From: Baumannia cicadellinicola str. Hc (Homalodisca coagulata)
GTDB lineage: Bacteria; Pseudomonadota; Gammaproteobacteria; Enterobacterales; Enterobacteriaceae
Direction: 5' to 3'
NCBI RefSeq assembly: GCF_000013185.1
Contig: NC_007984.1
Coordinates: 142,742-159,364, forward strand
Length of the DNA stretch: 16,623 nt
The position numbers and the translations under genes were made by a program. Positions 1-9,578 of the stretch are shown piece by piece. How positions within the stretch are numbered: the first letter of the stretch is position 1; every line of letters begins with the position of its first letter. The notes under the pieces were generated by a model, which saw only the letters and a program-made list of their open reading frames with translations, was not told the origin of the DNA and ran no database searches.

Positions 1-270
1 CCTCATAATGAATCATGGTTTCAGAAAGTAAACTTTCTTATGCAAGCAGCAATGGGATTTATTAATATTGAACAAAACCGCATCATTAAGATATTTTCTG
101 TAGTTTCTGTAATTTTTCTACCACCTACGCTTGTAGCATCTAGTTATGGTATGAACTTTTATTTCATGCCCGAATTAAAATGGTCTTTTGGTTATCCAGG
201 AGCCATTATTCTTATGATTCTAGCTGGTATTACTCCATATTTATATTTTAAGCGCCGTAATTGGTTATGA
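1..270 (+). CDS. corA: CorA magnesium/cobalt transporter, C-terminal part (5' end outside window)
   Basis: This is the last 89 residues of CorA, the pentameric inner-membrane Mg2+/Co2+ channel. The frame is open from base 1 and ends at TGA 268-270; the rest of the gene lies to the left of the window. Visible are the end of the long stalk helix ([13 protein letters not shown]), the first membrane helix ending in the family's GMN signature (encoded at about 148-156), the short loop with the MPEL sequence, the second membrane helix ([20 protein letters not shown]), and the basic cytoplasmic tail KRRNWL. The sequence is nearly the same as the E. coli CorA C-terminus, so the call is secure. An internal ATG at 40 is not a start. 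In E. coli corA is far from gyrB, so its position here is rearranged. Confidence 0.97.
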   Translation, partial: PHNESWFQKVNFLMQAAMGFINIEQNRIIKIFSVVSVIFLPPTLVASSYGMNFYFMPELKWSFGYPGAIILMILAGITPYLYFKRRNWL

Positions 271-394
271 TTGATCTCGGTAATAGCTTATGAGTACTAA
301 CTATCATGATTAATATAGCTAATAATAGCATTACTGTATTTTACTCTTTCAGCAACATCGTAATCGTATACTCCTAAAAAGGAAATAATCAACT
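271..394. other. Short intergenic spacer with RBS for the downstream membrane protein gene
   Basis: A 124-bp spacer between the corA stop and the next ATG. It holds a usable Shine-Dalgarno sequence, AAGGAA at 379-384, ten bases before the start codon at 395. I see no hairpin with a T-run that would terminate corA transcripts and no convincing -35/-10 pair, so the two genes may be co-transcribed. Confidence 0.5.
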
Positions 395-1402
395 ATGAAT
401 ACTGTAAGTGAACTAGTTTTACAAACTACATCTTATGTATTAATGTTATTATTTCTTGGTATAATTATACCACTACATTTATTTACATGCTTTCTTGCTG
501 GTTTTTTAGCTTATGAGATAATTATTTCATTAACTCCTGGGTTCGAGCGTATAGTAGGTATTAGTAGTGCTCGTTGGGTAATTGTTACCATGATAGCCAT
601 TTTTGTAGTTATTACTATGACATGGGGTATTGTTAGGTTATTAAGTATTCTGACAATAGATACACAAGGTGGTATTGATATTATTGCGGAAATAGACCGC
701 ATTTGTTCTATAGTAAACAATCGTATTCCTGATTTTTTGTCTCCATTTATATTGCCTAATAGTGCAGAAGAATTTAAAGTGAAACTACTAAATTTAATTG
801 AATCAAATATTGTTATGATACGTAATATGGGTAGTAAATTCCTGCACGGAATAATAACAGCTTTTATCGGTATGACTATTGGTTCAGTAATTTCACTTAA
901 TAAACCTGCAGGTAATAGTACCTATTTTACTCTTCAGTTAATAGCACGTTTAAATTATCTAGCTGAAGCATTTCGTCATGTAGTTTTGGCACAAATAAAA
1001 GTATCATTATTTAATACTTTACTTACATCAATTATGATGTTTATAGTTTTTCCTTATTTAAATATAAATTTACCATTAGGTAAAACACTTATTATATTAA
1101 CATTTATTTTTGGACTATTACCTATAATAGGTAATTTAATCTCTAATTTAATGATTATAATTTCAGCGCTGTCTGTATCTATAACAGTCGGTGGATTTAT
1201 GCTCTTATACTTAATATTTATCCATAAACTAGAATACTTTATTAATGCAGAAATTGTTGGTAGTCGTATTCACGCAAAATCTTGGGAACTACTACTTGCT
1301 ATGCTAATTTCTGAAGCTGCTTTTGGCTTAGAAGGATTAGTTGCTGGACCTATTTATTATGCATATATAAAAACAGAATTACGTGCAAGGGAATTAATCT
1401 AA
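395..1402 (+). CDS. AI-2E family (PerM/TqsA-like) inner-membrane transporter
   Basis: A 335-residue polytopic membrane protein with about seven hydrophobic segments (roughly residues 12-46, 61-84, 149-168, 198-222, 230-250, 251-277, 296-322) and a more polar stretch at about 85-148. The C-terminal half has the AI-2E/UPF0118 layout: a glycine/proline-rich turn (FGLLPIIGNLIS, 239-250), a hydrophobic hairpin, a conserved linker (HKLEYFINAEIVGSRIHAKS, 277-296) and a last helix ending in GLEGLVAGPIYYAYIK. The length fits the family (about 335-370). Members export small molecules such as autoinducer-2 (TqsA) or act in ion antiport; the substrate here cannot be read from sequence. It does not look close to E. 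coli PerM, TqsA or YdiK, so no symbol is given. It follows corA on the same strand, has an AAGGAA ribosome binding site 10 bases upstream, and ends 14 bp from the convergent gyrB stop. Confidence 0.8.
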   Translation: MNTVSELVLQTTSYVLMLLFLGIIIPLHLFTCFLAGFLAYEIIISLTPGFERIVGISSARWVIVTMIAIFVVITMTWGIVRLLSILTIDTQGGIDIIAEIDRICSIVNNRIPDFLSPFILPNSAEEFKVKLLNLIESNIVMIRNMGSKFLHGIITAFIGMTIGSVISLNKPAGNSTYFTLQLIARLNYLAEAFRHVVLAQIKVSLFNTLLTSIMMFIVFPYLNINLPLGKTLIILTFIFGLLPIIGNLISNLMIIISALSVSITVGGFMLLYLIFIHKLEYFINAEIVGSRIHAKSWELLLAMLISEAAFGLEGLVAGPIYYAYIKTELRARELI

Positions 1403-1416
1403 CCAAGAGCATCAAA

Positions 1417-3982
<2,566 letters not shown>

Positions 3983-5095
3983 TTACATACGCATCGGCAT
4001 AACTATGTAAATTGACATTGGGTTCATGCAATCATCAATTTGTACACTAGATGCTTCGTTATTAAATAACAAACGAACAGTGTCGCATTTTAAAATACCT
4101 AGAATATCTAAAATATAGTTTACATTAAAACTTACTTCTATTTCTGGACCTTCATAAGAAACATCTAATATTTCTTCAGCCTCTTCCTGCTCTAGATTTT
4201 TAGCAGTGATTTTTAGCTGATTCTTTCTTAAATATAGCCGGACACAACGAAATTTATCATTAGATAAAATAGCAACACGAGTCAATGCTTGTTTAATTAA
4301 ATCACGACGGACTTTTAAAATTTTATTAACATTTTTCGGTAGTACACTATGGTAATCAGGAAAATTGCCTTCAATTAAATTTGAAGTAAAAATATAATTA
4401 CTAATATAAATGCGGATATTATTACTACATATTTGTAATTTTACCATATTATCACCATAATCTAGATCTAATATCCGCAGTAATTCTATTACTCCTTTAC
4501 GGGGCACTATTATAGAACAATATGGCAATTGTTTTAATACATTAATATAAATAGTACATGCAGCTAGTCGATGTCCATCAGTCGCAACAGTACGTAATTC
4601 TTTTCCTGTAATTTCAAATAATAAACCGTTAAGAGAATAGCGTACATCTTGATGTGCCATAGAAAATTGTGTAGATTGAATTACTTTTTTTAAAGTATCT
4701 AGCGGTAGATTAAAGACAATTTGATTCTCCCCATCAGCAATTTTAGGAAAATTAGTAGCTGGTAATGTCATAAGGGAAAAACGACTACGACCTGCGATAA
4801 CTAACATTACTGTTCCTTCGAGAGTAATATTAATTAGTGCATCTTCTGGTAAGCTACGGCAAATATCAAATAATTTACGCGCGCATACCATAATAATACC
4901 TATTTTATCAACTTTATTTATAGTTATTTTTGCTACTATTTCTATTTCTAAATTAGTACCAGTTAAAATTAAATAGTTTTCTGTTACTTGTAATAAGAGG
5001 TGAGTTAAAATAGGTAACTGATGACGCCCACTTAATCTACTGCTAACTTGTTGTAAAGGTTTCAGTAAATACTTACGTTCAATAGTAAATTTCAT
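3983..5095 (-). CDS. dnaN: DNA polymerase III beta subunit (sliding clamp)
   Basis: The ring-shaped processivity clamp that tethers DNA polymerase III and other polymerases to DNA. Length 370 residues against 366 in E. coli, and the sequence aligns throughout: start MKFTIERKYLLKPLQQV, LPIL at 27-30, GRSRFSL near 102, QFSMAHQDVRY near 143, TDGHRLA (172-178) of the protein-binding pocket, RKGVIEL, FPDY, LKITAKN, EQEEAEEILDV, and the C-terminal MPMRM tail that forms part of the partner-binding groove. All three clamp domains are complete. There is no clear Shine-Dalgarno sequence before the ATG; the upstream bases are an A/T run. In relatives dnaN is the second gene of a dnaA-dnaN-recF operon; here dnaA is absent upstream, so dnaN must have its own promoter in the AT-rich gap. 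Confidence 0.99.
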   Translation of the reverse strand: MKFTIERKYLLKPLQQVSSRLSGRHQLPILTHLLLQVTENYLILTGTNLEIEIVAKITINKVDKIGIIMVCARKLFDICRSLPEDALINITLEGTVMLVIAGRSRFSLMTLPATNFPKIADGENQIVFNLPLDTLKKVIQSTQFSMAHQDVRYSLNGLLFEITGKELRTVATDGHRLAACTIYINVLKQLPYCSIIVPRKGVIELLRILDLDYGDNMVKLQICSNNIRIYISNYIFTSNLIEGNFPDYHSVLPKNVNKILKVRRDLIKQALTRVAILSNDKFRCVRLYLRKNQLKITAKNLEQEEAEEILDVSYEGPEIEVSFNVNYILDILGILKCDTVRLLFNNEASSVQIDDCMNPMSIYIVMPMRM

Positions 5096-5114
5096 TTATG
5101 TTATCAAAAAAAAG

Positions 5115-5132
5115 TTTAACTATATAGTTAAA
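5115..5132. repeat. 18-bp perfect palindrome upstream of dnaN
   Basis: TTTAACTATATAGTTAAA is exactly its own reverse complement and lies 19 bp before the dnaN start codon. A third half-site, TTAACT at 5135-5140, forms a second overlapping inverted repeat with AGTTAA (5126-5131). The position would suit an operator overlapping the dnaN promoter or leader, but in DNA this AT-rich a chance origin is possible. Confidence 0.45.
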
Positions 5133-5260
5133 TATTAACTAAATTGTATTAGTTATTACTTGTTATTTATATTAGCTATCTTAATAAATTTAATGCCTAT
5201 AATATAAGTTTATATTAATGCTTATAAAATATTTTATATGATAATAAGTTTTAAAGATAC

Positions 5261-5293
5261 TACTACATATTATTAATATAATAATATGTAGTA
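5261..5293. repeat. 14-bp perfect inverted repeat (hairpin) in the dnaN-rpmH gap
   Basis: Arm TACTACATATTATT at 5261-5274 and its exact reverse complement at 5280-5293, separated by the 5-base loop AATAT. This is the longest perfect stem I found in the window. It is followed at once by a second, smaller stem (CATAATA 5296-5302 with TATTATG 5310-5316), giving a tandem pair of cruciform-capable sequences. It has no T-run on either side. Confidence 0.6.
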
Positions 5294-5295
5294 TA

Positions 5296-5316
5296 CATAA
5301 TACGCATATTATTATG
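5296..5316. repeat. 7-bp inverted repeat next to the long hairpin
   Basis: CATAATA at 5296-5302 pairs with TATTATG at 5310-5316 across a 7-base spacer. An alternative stem, GCATA/TATGC (5304-5308 with 5313-5317), overlaps it. It is weak on its own; noted because it directly follows the 14-bp stem. Confidence 0.35.
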
Positions 5317-5479
5317 CTAATTAATATAGATAATGTTAGTAATATTTTAGTAAAATTTCAGTAAAAATAAATTAGATAAAAATCTATTAATTTTAACAAT
5401 TAATCTGTGAGATATCAGTATACTAAAATATTAGCTAATGTAATTAGATTACTAGTTATTATATACTTTTCAAAAAATA

Positions 5480-5500
5480 AGTTAGTAATATTAACTAACT
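5480..5500. repeat. 7-bp inverted repeat AGTTAGT/ACTAACT
   Basis: AGTTAGT at 5480-5486 pairs with ACTAACT at 5494-5500, 7-base loop. Just beyond it, at 5505-5514, is the 10-bp palindrome TACTCGAGTA. GTTAGTAATATT inside this element also occurs at 5335-5346, a 12-base direct repeat 146 bp apart. Confidence 0.3.
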
Positions 5501-5760
5501 CTAATACTCGAGTAGTCTAAAATAGACATTTAGTATTCACTACAGCATTAACCTAATTTTTATTAAAGTAATAATATATACTAAAATACTAATTTTAACT
5601 ATAATTTATACATAGACAGTAATTTTTACTACTTATCTTATTTACAAGATTGGATATATCTATTAATATTTAGACTATTTTCAAAGATATGTAAATTCTT
5701 AGTATATACAATCAGTCTATTGTAAATTATTATATAATATAAACTTATGTAAAATATAAG

Positions 5761-5779
5761 CCTTATATGTTATATAAGG
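5761..5779. repeat. 8-bp inverted repeat upstream of rpmH
   Basis: CCTTATAT at 5761-5768 and ATATAAGG at 5772-5779 with a GTT loop, 84 bp before the rpmH start. It is a compact stem with two G-C pairs at its base. It may be a leader hairpin of the rpmH transcript or a divergent-transcript end. No T-run follows on either strand, so a terminator role is doubtful. Confidence 0.4.
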
Positions 5780-5863
5780 TTAATTAGTTTTTACTAAATA
5801 GATTAAATATATTAAAAATAAATAAATTTAAACCTATCTTCAATATAATTAAGTACAATTTAA

Positions 5864-6007
5864 ATGAAACGCACTTTTCAACCATCGTTGTTAAAAAGAC
5901 ACCGTACCCATGGTTTCCGTGCTCGTATCGCTACAAAAAGTGGTCGTCAAGTTTTGGCACGACGACGCGCCAAAAAGCGCTCACGTCTAACTATTTCTAA
6001 TCGTTAA
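5864..6007 (+). CDS. rpmH: 50S ribosomal protein L34
   Basis: A 47-residue basic protein of the large ribosomal subunit. Translation gives [20 protein letters not shown], then [20 protein letters not shown] and RLTISNR, almost the same as the 46-residue E. coli L34 ([20 protein letters not shown]...), with one extra residue at the end. About 40% of residues are Lys or Arg, and the codons are noticeably GC-richer than the spacer before it, as expected for a highly expressed conserved gene. There is no clear Shine-Dalgarno sequence; the ATG follows an A/T-only stretch. It leads the rpmH-rnpA-yidD-yidC-mnmE block, and rnpA starts 11 bases after its stop. This order is conserved across bacteria. 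Confidence 0.98.
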   Translation: MKRTFQPSLLKRHRTHGFRARIATKSGRQVLARRRAKKRSRLTISNR

Positions 6008-6018
6008 GAAAAATACGA

Positions 6019-6366
6019 GTGGTTAAACTACATTTTTCAAGGAATTTAAGATTATTAAAACCTGATCATTTTGCTTTTGTTTTCCAAAAACCTAAGCTTG
6101 TAAGAATACAGCAAATGGTTATTCTTGGACGTATTAATACTTTAGTTTATCCTAGAGTAGGTATGATAATTGCGAAAAAATATATAAAACTAGCTCACGA
6201 ACGCAACCATATTAAGCGATTAATACGTGAAAGTTTCCGTTTAAATCAGCATAAACTTTGCATAATGGATTTCATTATTATAGCTAAAAGTGGTCTTACT
6301 AAGATGAATAATTTTGATATAATAAAAGCATTAGAAAAATTATGGCATCGCTATTATCGCCTATAA
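6019..6366 (+). CDS. rnpA: Ribonuclease P protein component
   Basis: The 115-residue protein cofactor (C5) of RNase P, which helps the catalytic RNA remove 5' leaders of pre-tRNAs. The start is GTG (VKLHFSRNLRLLK), as in E. coli, where MVKLAFPRELRLL also begins at GTG; no ATG lies closer to the aligned start. Conserved parts include FAFVFQKP (18-25), ILGRIN (35-40), PRVGMIIAKK (45-54), the RNR region AHERNHIKRLIRESFR (59-74), MDFIIIAK and [11 protein letters not shown]. The second Arg of the RNR motif is His64 here. The C-terminal tail is slightly shorter than in E. coli (119 residues). The last 25 bases overlap the start of yidD in another frame, an arrangement also seen in E. coli. Confidence 0.97.
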   Translation: MVKLHFSRNLRLLKPDHFAFVFQKPKLVRIQQMVILGRINTLVYPRVGMIIAKKYIKLAHERNHIKRLIRESFRLNQHKLCIMDFIIIAKSGLTKMNNFDIIKALEKLWHRYYRL

Positions 6367-6599
6367 TAAAATTATTAAGCTATGTAATACGCTGTTATCA
6401 GCTTATAATTAGCCCATTAATCAAACCTCATTGTAGGTTTTTGCCTACATGTTCGCAATATAGTATTACGGCAATACACAGGTTTGGTATATTCAAAGGT
6501 ATTTGGTTAACATTAATTCGTATATTAAGATGTAATCCTTGGAGTCAAGGTGGTGAAGATCAAGTACCATTAAATATCTTTGACAAAAGAGAATACTAA
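6342..6599 (+). CDS. yidD: Membrane protein insertion efficiency factor YidD
   Basis: A small 85-residue membrane-associated protein, the same length as E. coli YidD, thought to help YidC-dependent insertion of inner-membrane proteins. An amphipathic/hydrophobic N-terminal helix (about 7-26) is followed by the family core: [20 protein letters not shown] (21-41 region), with Cys31 and Cys37, then [21 protein letters not shown] with Cys64, and the tail [16 protein letters not shown]. The three cysteines and the PTCS and NPW (family HP/NP) sequences fit the DUF37 family. It overlaps the end of rnpA by 25 bases and stops two bases before yidC, so the three are very likely translated from one transcript. 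Confidence 0.96.
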   Translation: MASLLSPIIKLLSYVIRCYQLIISPLIKPHCRFLPTCSQYSITAIHRFGIFKGIWLTLIRILRCNPWSQGGEDQVPLNIFDKREY

Positions 6600-6601
6600 T
6601 A

Positions 6602-8203
6602 ATGGATTCGCAACGTAATCTTCTTGTCATAGCTTTACTATTTGTTTCTTATATTATTTGGGAAATATGGCAAAAAGAACATTTTCCACAAAATAATATT
6701 CAAAATACTCTTATAGAAATAAAAGATAACTTACCCCAACAGAACATACCATACTACAAAAAAGGTAAACACATCATAGTTAAAACAGATGTTTTTTTGC
6801 TTACAATTAATACGTCAGGTGGTGATATTGAACAAGCTTATCTACTAACATATCCGACTAAATTAGGTTCCTCTAAACCGTTCTCTTTATTAGAGAAGAA
6901 GCCAACATTCGTCTATCTAGCACAAAGTGGTATAATAGGTAAACATGGTATAGATCAAAAAGAACGTCCACTATATAAAGCTAAACATAAACAATATTTT
7001 TTAAACAATAACGAAAATATACTATATGTACCACTAACTTATACATCAACTAATGGTATAGTATATACTAAAACTTTTGTGTTTAAAAGAGGAGAGTTTG
7101 CAATAAATGTAAATTATAATATTCAAAATAATAGTAATAAACCTCTAGAAATAAAATTATTTGGTCAATTCAAGCAATCTTTTAATTCTTCTGAATTTAG
7201 TGATATTTATCGTAATAGTTTTTCTTTACAAACTTATCGAGGTGCTGCGTATTCAACTACAAAATATAAATATAAAAAGTATAGTTTTAAAGATATCCAA
7301 CAAACTAATTTAAATGTTAGTAGTAAAAAAGGTTGGATAGCAATGTTACAGCAATATTTTGTTACTGCTTGGGTTCCCATTACTCAAGGTTATAAAAATT
7401 TTTATACAACAAATTTAGAAAATGGAGAAGTAGCTATTGGTTTTCAATCTGAAGAAGTAAATATTGCTCCACATAAACAGGATAACTTAAATGCTATATT
7501 ATGGTTAGGACCTAAAATACAAGATAAAATGGCAGAAATAGATCCTTACTTAGATTTAGCCGTTGATTATGGTTTATTATGGTTTATCTCTAAGCCTTTA
7601 TTTAAATTACTTAAATTTATTTATAGTATTATTGGTAACTGGGGTTTTGCAATCATTATTATTACTTTTATTGTACGTGGTTTAATGTATCCATTAACAA
7701 AAGCTCAATATACTTCTATAGCTAAAATGATGATATTACAGCCAAAGCTAGCTGTAATACGTGAACGTTTTAGTGATAATCCACAACGTCAAAACCAAGA
7801 ATTAATGGCATTATACAAAGCAGAAAAAATTAACCCATTAGGAGGATGTCTGCCTCTAATTATCCAGATGCCTATATTTCTGGCATTATATTATATGTTG
7901 TCAGGTTCTATTGAACTACGTCATGCTCCATTTGCTTTATGGATTCAAGATCTTTCTGCACAAGATCCATATTATATCTTACCCATTATAATGGGTATTA
8001 CTATGTTAATTATTCAAAAAATATCCCCTACTACTATTACTGATCCTATACAACAAAAGATAATGAATTTTATGCCTATTATCTTTACTGTTTTTTTTCT
8101 ATGGTTCCCATCAGGTTTAGTATTATATTATATAGTAAGTAATTTATTTACTATTATTCAACAAGAACTTATTTATCGAGAGTTTAAAAAACAAGTTAAA
8201 TGA
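6602..8203 (+). CDS. yidC: Membrane protein insertase YidC (Oxa1 family)
   Basis: Inner-membrane insertase that acts alone or with SecYEG; one classic client is F-type ATP synthase subunit c. 533 residues against 548 in E. coli. N-terminal anchor helix at about 6-23; large periplasmic domain from about 25 to 335, which is the least conserved part; then the five-helix core. The core begins at [20 protein letters not shown] (from 347), with the essential groove Arg at 359 (E. coli Arg366). The cytoplasmic coiled hairpin with QPKL and [10 protein letters not shown] follows, then [31 protein letters not shown], and [21 protein letters not shown]. The basic C-terminal tail is about 8 residues shorter than in E. 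coli (ends REFKKQVK). It starts two bases after yidD and overlaps mnmE by four bases. Confidence 0.99.
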   Translation: MDSQRNLLVIALLFVSYIIWEIWQKEHFPQNNIQNTLIEIKDNLPQQNIPYYKKGKHIIVKTDVFLLTINTSGGDIEQAYLLTYPTKLGSSKPFSLLEKKPTFVYLAQSGIIGKHGIDQKERPLYKAKHKQYFLNNNENILYVPLTYTSTNGIVYTKTFVFKRGEFAINVNYNIQNNSNKPLEIKLFGQFKQSFNSSEFSDIYRNSFSLQTYRGAAYSTTKYKYKKYSFKDIQQTNLNVSSKKGWIAMLQQYFVTAWVPITQGYKNFYTTNLENGEVAIGFQSEEVNIAPHKQDNLNAILWLGPKIQDKMAEIDPYLDLAVDYGLLWFISKPLFKLLKFIYSIIGNWGFAIIIITFIVRGLMYPLTKAQYTSIAKMMILQPKLAVIRERFSDNPQRQNQELMALYKAEKINPLGGCLPLIIQMPIFLALYYMLSGSIELRHAPFALWIQDLSAQDPYYILPIIMGITMLIIQKISPTTITDPIQQKIMNFMPIIFTVFFLWFPSGLVLYYIVSNLFTIIQQELIYREFKKQVK

Positions 8204-9573
8204 ATTTAACTTTTGATACTATTGCAGCCCAAGCTACACCGAATGGACGCGGGGGTATAGGTATTGTACGGGTATCAGGTACTCTAACAACTAGAGTAGC
8301 TAAAGAATTACTAGGTAAGGTACCTATTCAACGAAAAGCAGAATATCTTACTTTTTATCATCAAAATGGTAATATAATAGATAAAGGGATTGCTTTATTT
8401 TTTCCTGGGCCCAATTCTTTTACTGGGGAAGATATCTTGGAATTACATGGACACGGTGGTCCAGTTGTATTAGATCTATTACTTCAACGTATTATCACTT
8501 TACCGGGAGTACGTATTGCTCGTCCTGGTGAATTTTCAGAGCGCGCTTTTCTTAATGAAAAAATTGATTTAGCACAAGCAGAAGCTATAGCTGATTTAAT
8601 TGATGCTAATTCAGCACAAGCTGCACGTGCGGCAATTTCTTCTCTACAAGGAGTTTTTTCCACTACAATTAATGATTTAGTAGAAAAATTAACTAGTTTG
8701 CGTGTTGATATTGAGGCAAAAATTAATTTTCCAGAAGAAAATGAAACTAATGTATCTATAGATAAAAAGATAATAGCTAATTTAGATCAAGCAATATTAA
8801 GTATAAATAAAATACGTACTGCAGCATATCAGGGATGCATATTACGTGAAGGTATAAAAATAGTTATAACGGGTAAACCAAATGTAGGTAAATCAAGTAT
8901 TATTAATGCACTCGCTGGTCATGAAGTAGCTATAGTTACTAATATAGCAGGTACTACTCGTGATATATTACGAGAATATATCTATTTAGATGGAATACCA
9001 GTTTCTATTATTGATACTGCTGGTTTATGCAATGTAAGTCATAATGAGGTAGAAAAAATTGGTATTCAACGAGCTTGGAATGAAATAAAACAAGCTGATC
9101 ATATTTTGCTTGTAGTAGATAGTTCTACTACTAAACTAAGCGAACAAGATAAATTATGTAACACACTAATAGCTAATTTTCCATATAAAACACCAGTAAC
9201 CATTATACGTAATAAAGCAGATATAACAGGTGAAAAAATCGGAGAAACACTGAATAATAATTATTCAGTCATTACGATTTCAGCATTGTCTAGTTTAGGT
9301 ATAGAGATACTACTAAAATATTTAACAAAAATAATAAGCTTACCTTCTAGTACAGAAGGTGTTTTTTTAGCACGTCGTCGTCATCTGGAAGCATTAGAAA
9401 TAACAGCTAATTATCTTTTACAATGTAAAGAGAAAATTTCATTCCCCACTATGCTAGAATTAATAGCAGAAGATTTACAGTTAGCTCATAATGCTCTTAG
9501 TCAAATTACTGGTAAATTTAGTTCTCATGAATTACTAAAAAAGATTTTCTCTCGTTTTTGTCTTGGGAAATAA
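8200..9573 (+). CDS. mnmE: tRNA modification GTPase MnmE (TrmE)
   Basis: GTPase that, with MnmG, builds the (carboxymethyl)aminomethyl group on U34 of certain tRNAs. 457 residues against 454 in E. coli. The N-terminal tetrahydrofolate-binding domain starts [19 protein letters not shown] and includes [19 protein letters not shown] and [12 protein letters not shown]. The G domain has G1 GKPNVGKS (225-232, with the K+-coordinating Asn), G2 GTTRD, G3 DTAG (272-275) and G4 NKAD (338-341). The helical C-terminal domain ends in FCLGK with the catalytic Cys454. The start ATG overlaps the yidC stop (ATGA, 8200-8203), suggesting translational coupling. The partner gene mnmG would be expected beyond the atp operon, outside this window. 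The stop lies 5 bp from the convergent glmS stop. Confidence 0.99.
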   Translation: MNLTFDTIAAQATPNGRGGIGIVRVSGTLTTRVAKELLGKVPIQRKAEYLTFYHQNGNIIDKGIALFFPGPNSFTGEDILELHGHGGPVVLDLLLQRIITLPGVRIARPGEFSERAFLNEKIDLAQAEAIADLIDANSAQAARAAISSLQGVFSTTINDLVEKLTSLRVDIEAKINFPEENETNVSIDKKIIANLDQAILSINKIRTAAYQGCILREGIKIVITGKPNVGKSSIINALAGHEVAIVTNIAGTTRDILREYIYLDGIPVSIIDTAGLCNVSHNEVEKIGIQRAWNEIKQADHILLVVDSSTTKLSEQDKLCNTLIANFPYKTPVTIIRNKADITGEKIGETLNNNYSVITISALSSLGIEILLKYLTKIISLPSSTEGVFLARRRHLEALEITANYLLQCKEKISFPTMLELIAEDLQLAHNALSQITGKFSSHELLKKIFSRFCLGK

Positions 9574-9578
9574 TAAAA

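Larger units (their letters stand above)
5096..5863. other. Gene-free AT-rich divergent region at the usual dnaA site; possible origin or regulatory region
   Basis: 768 bp between divergent dnaN and rpmH with no credible gene. By hand count, 5101-5820 has about 116 G+C in 720 bases (16%), half the value of neighbouring genes. In relatives dnaA (about 1.4 kb) is here; I find no DnaA-like segment on the minus strand and no TGG codons there. It contains several inverted repeats (5115-5132, 5261-5293, 5296-5316, 5480-5500, 5761-5779) and no DnaA box close to TTATCCACA and no GATC sites. Exact TATAAT strings occur at 5733-5738 and 5844-5849 on the rpmH side, but neither has a good -35 at the right spacing. 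Promoters for dnaN and rpmH must lie here. Whether it is also the replication origin cannot be told from this window; in E. coli oriC is beside mnmG, beyond the atp operon. Confidence 0.6.

Noticed and set aside
371..384. A TCCT-AAAA-AGGA hairpin that could hide the ribosome binding site of the AI-2E gene
   Set aside because: A 4-bp stem with a 4-base loop is too weak to claim regulation without conservation.
511..720. A 69-codon open frame on the minus strand inside the AI-2E transporter gene
   Set aside because: It lies opposite a well-supported gene and has no recognisable features or ribosome binding site.
5096..5863. A dnaA pseudogene remnant or a cluster of DnaA boxes
   Set aside because: I could not read any DnaA-like segment on the minus strand and saw no match close to TTATCCACA. 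A profile search of the gap would settle it.
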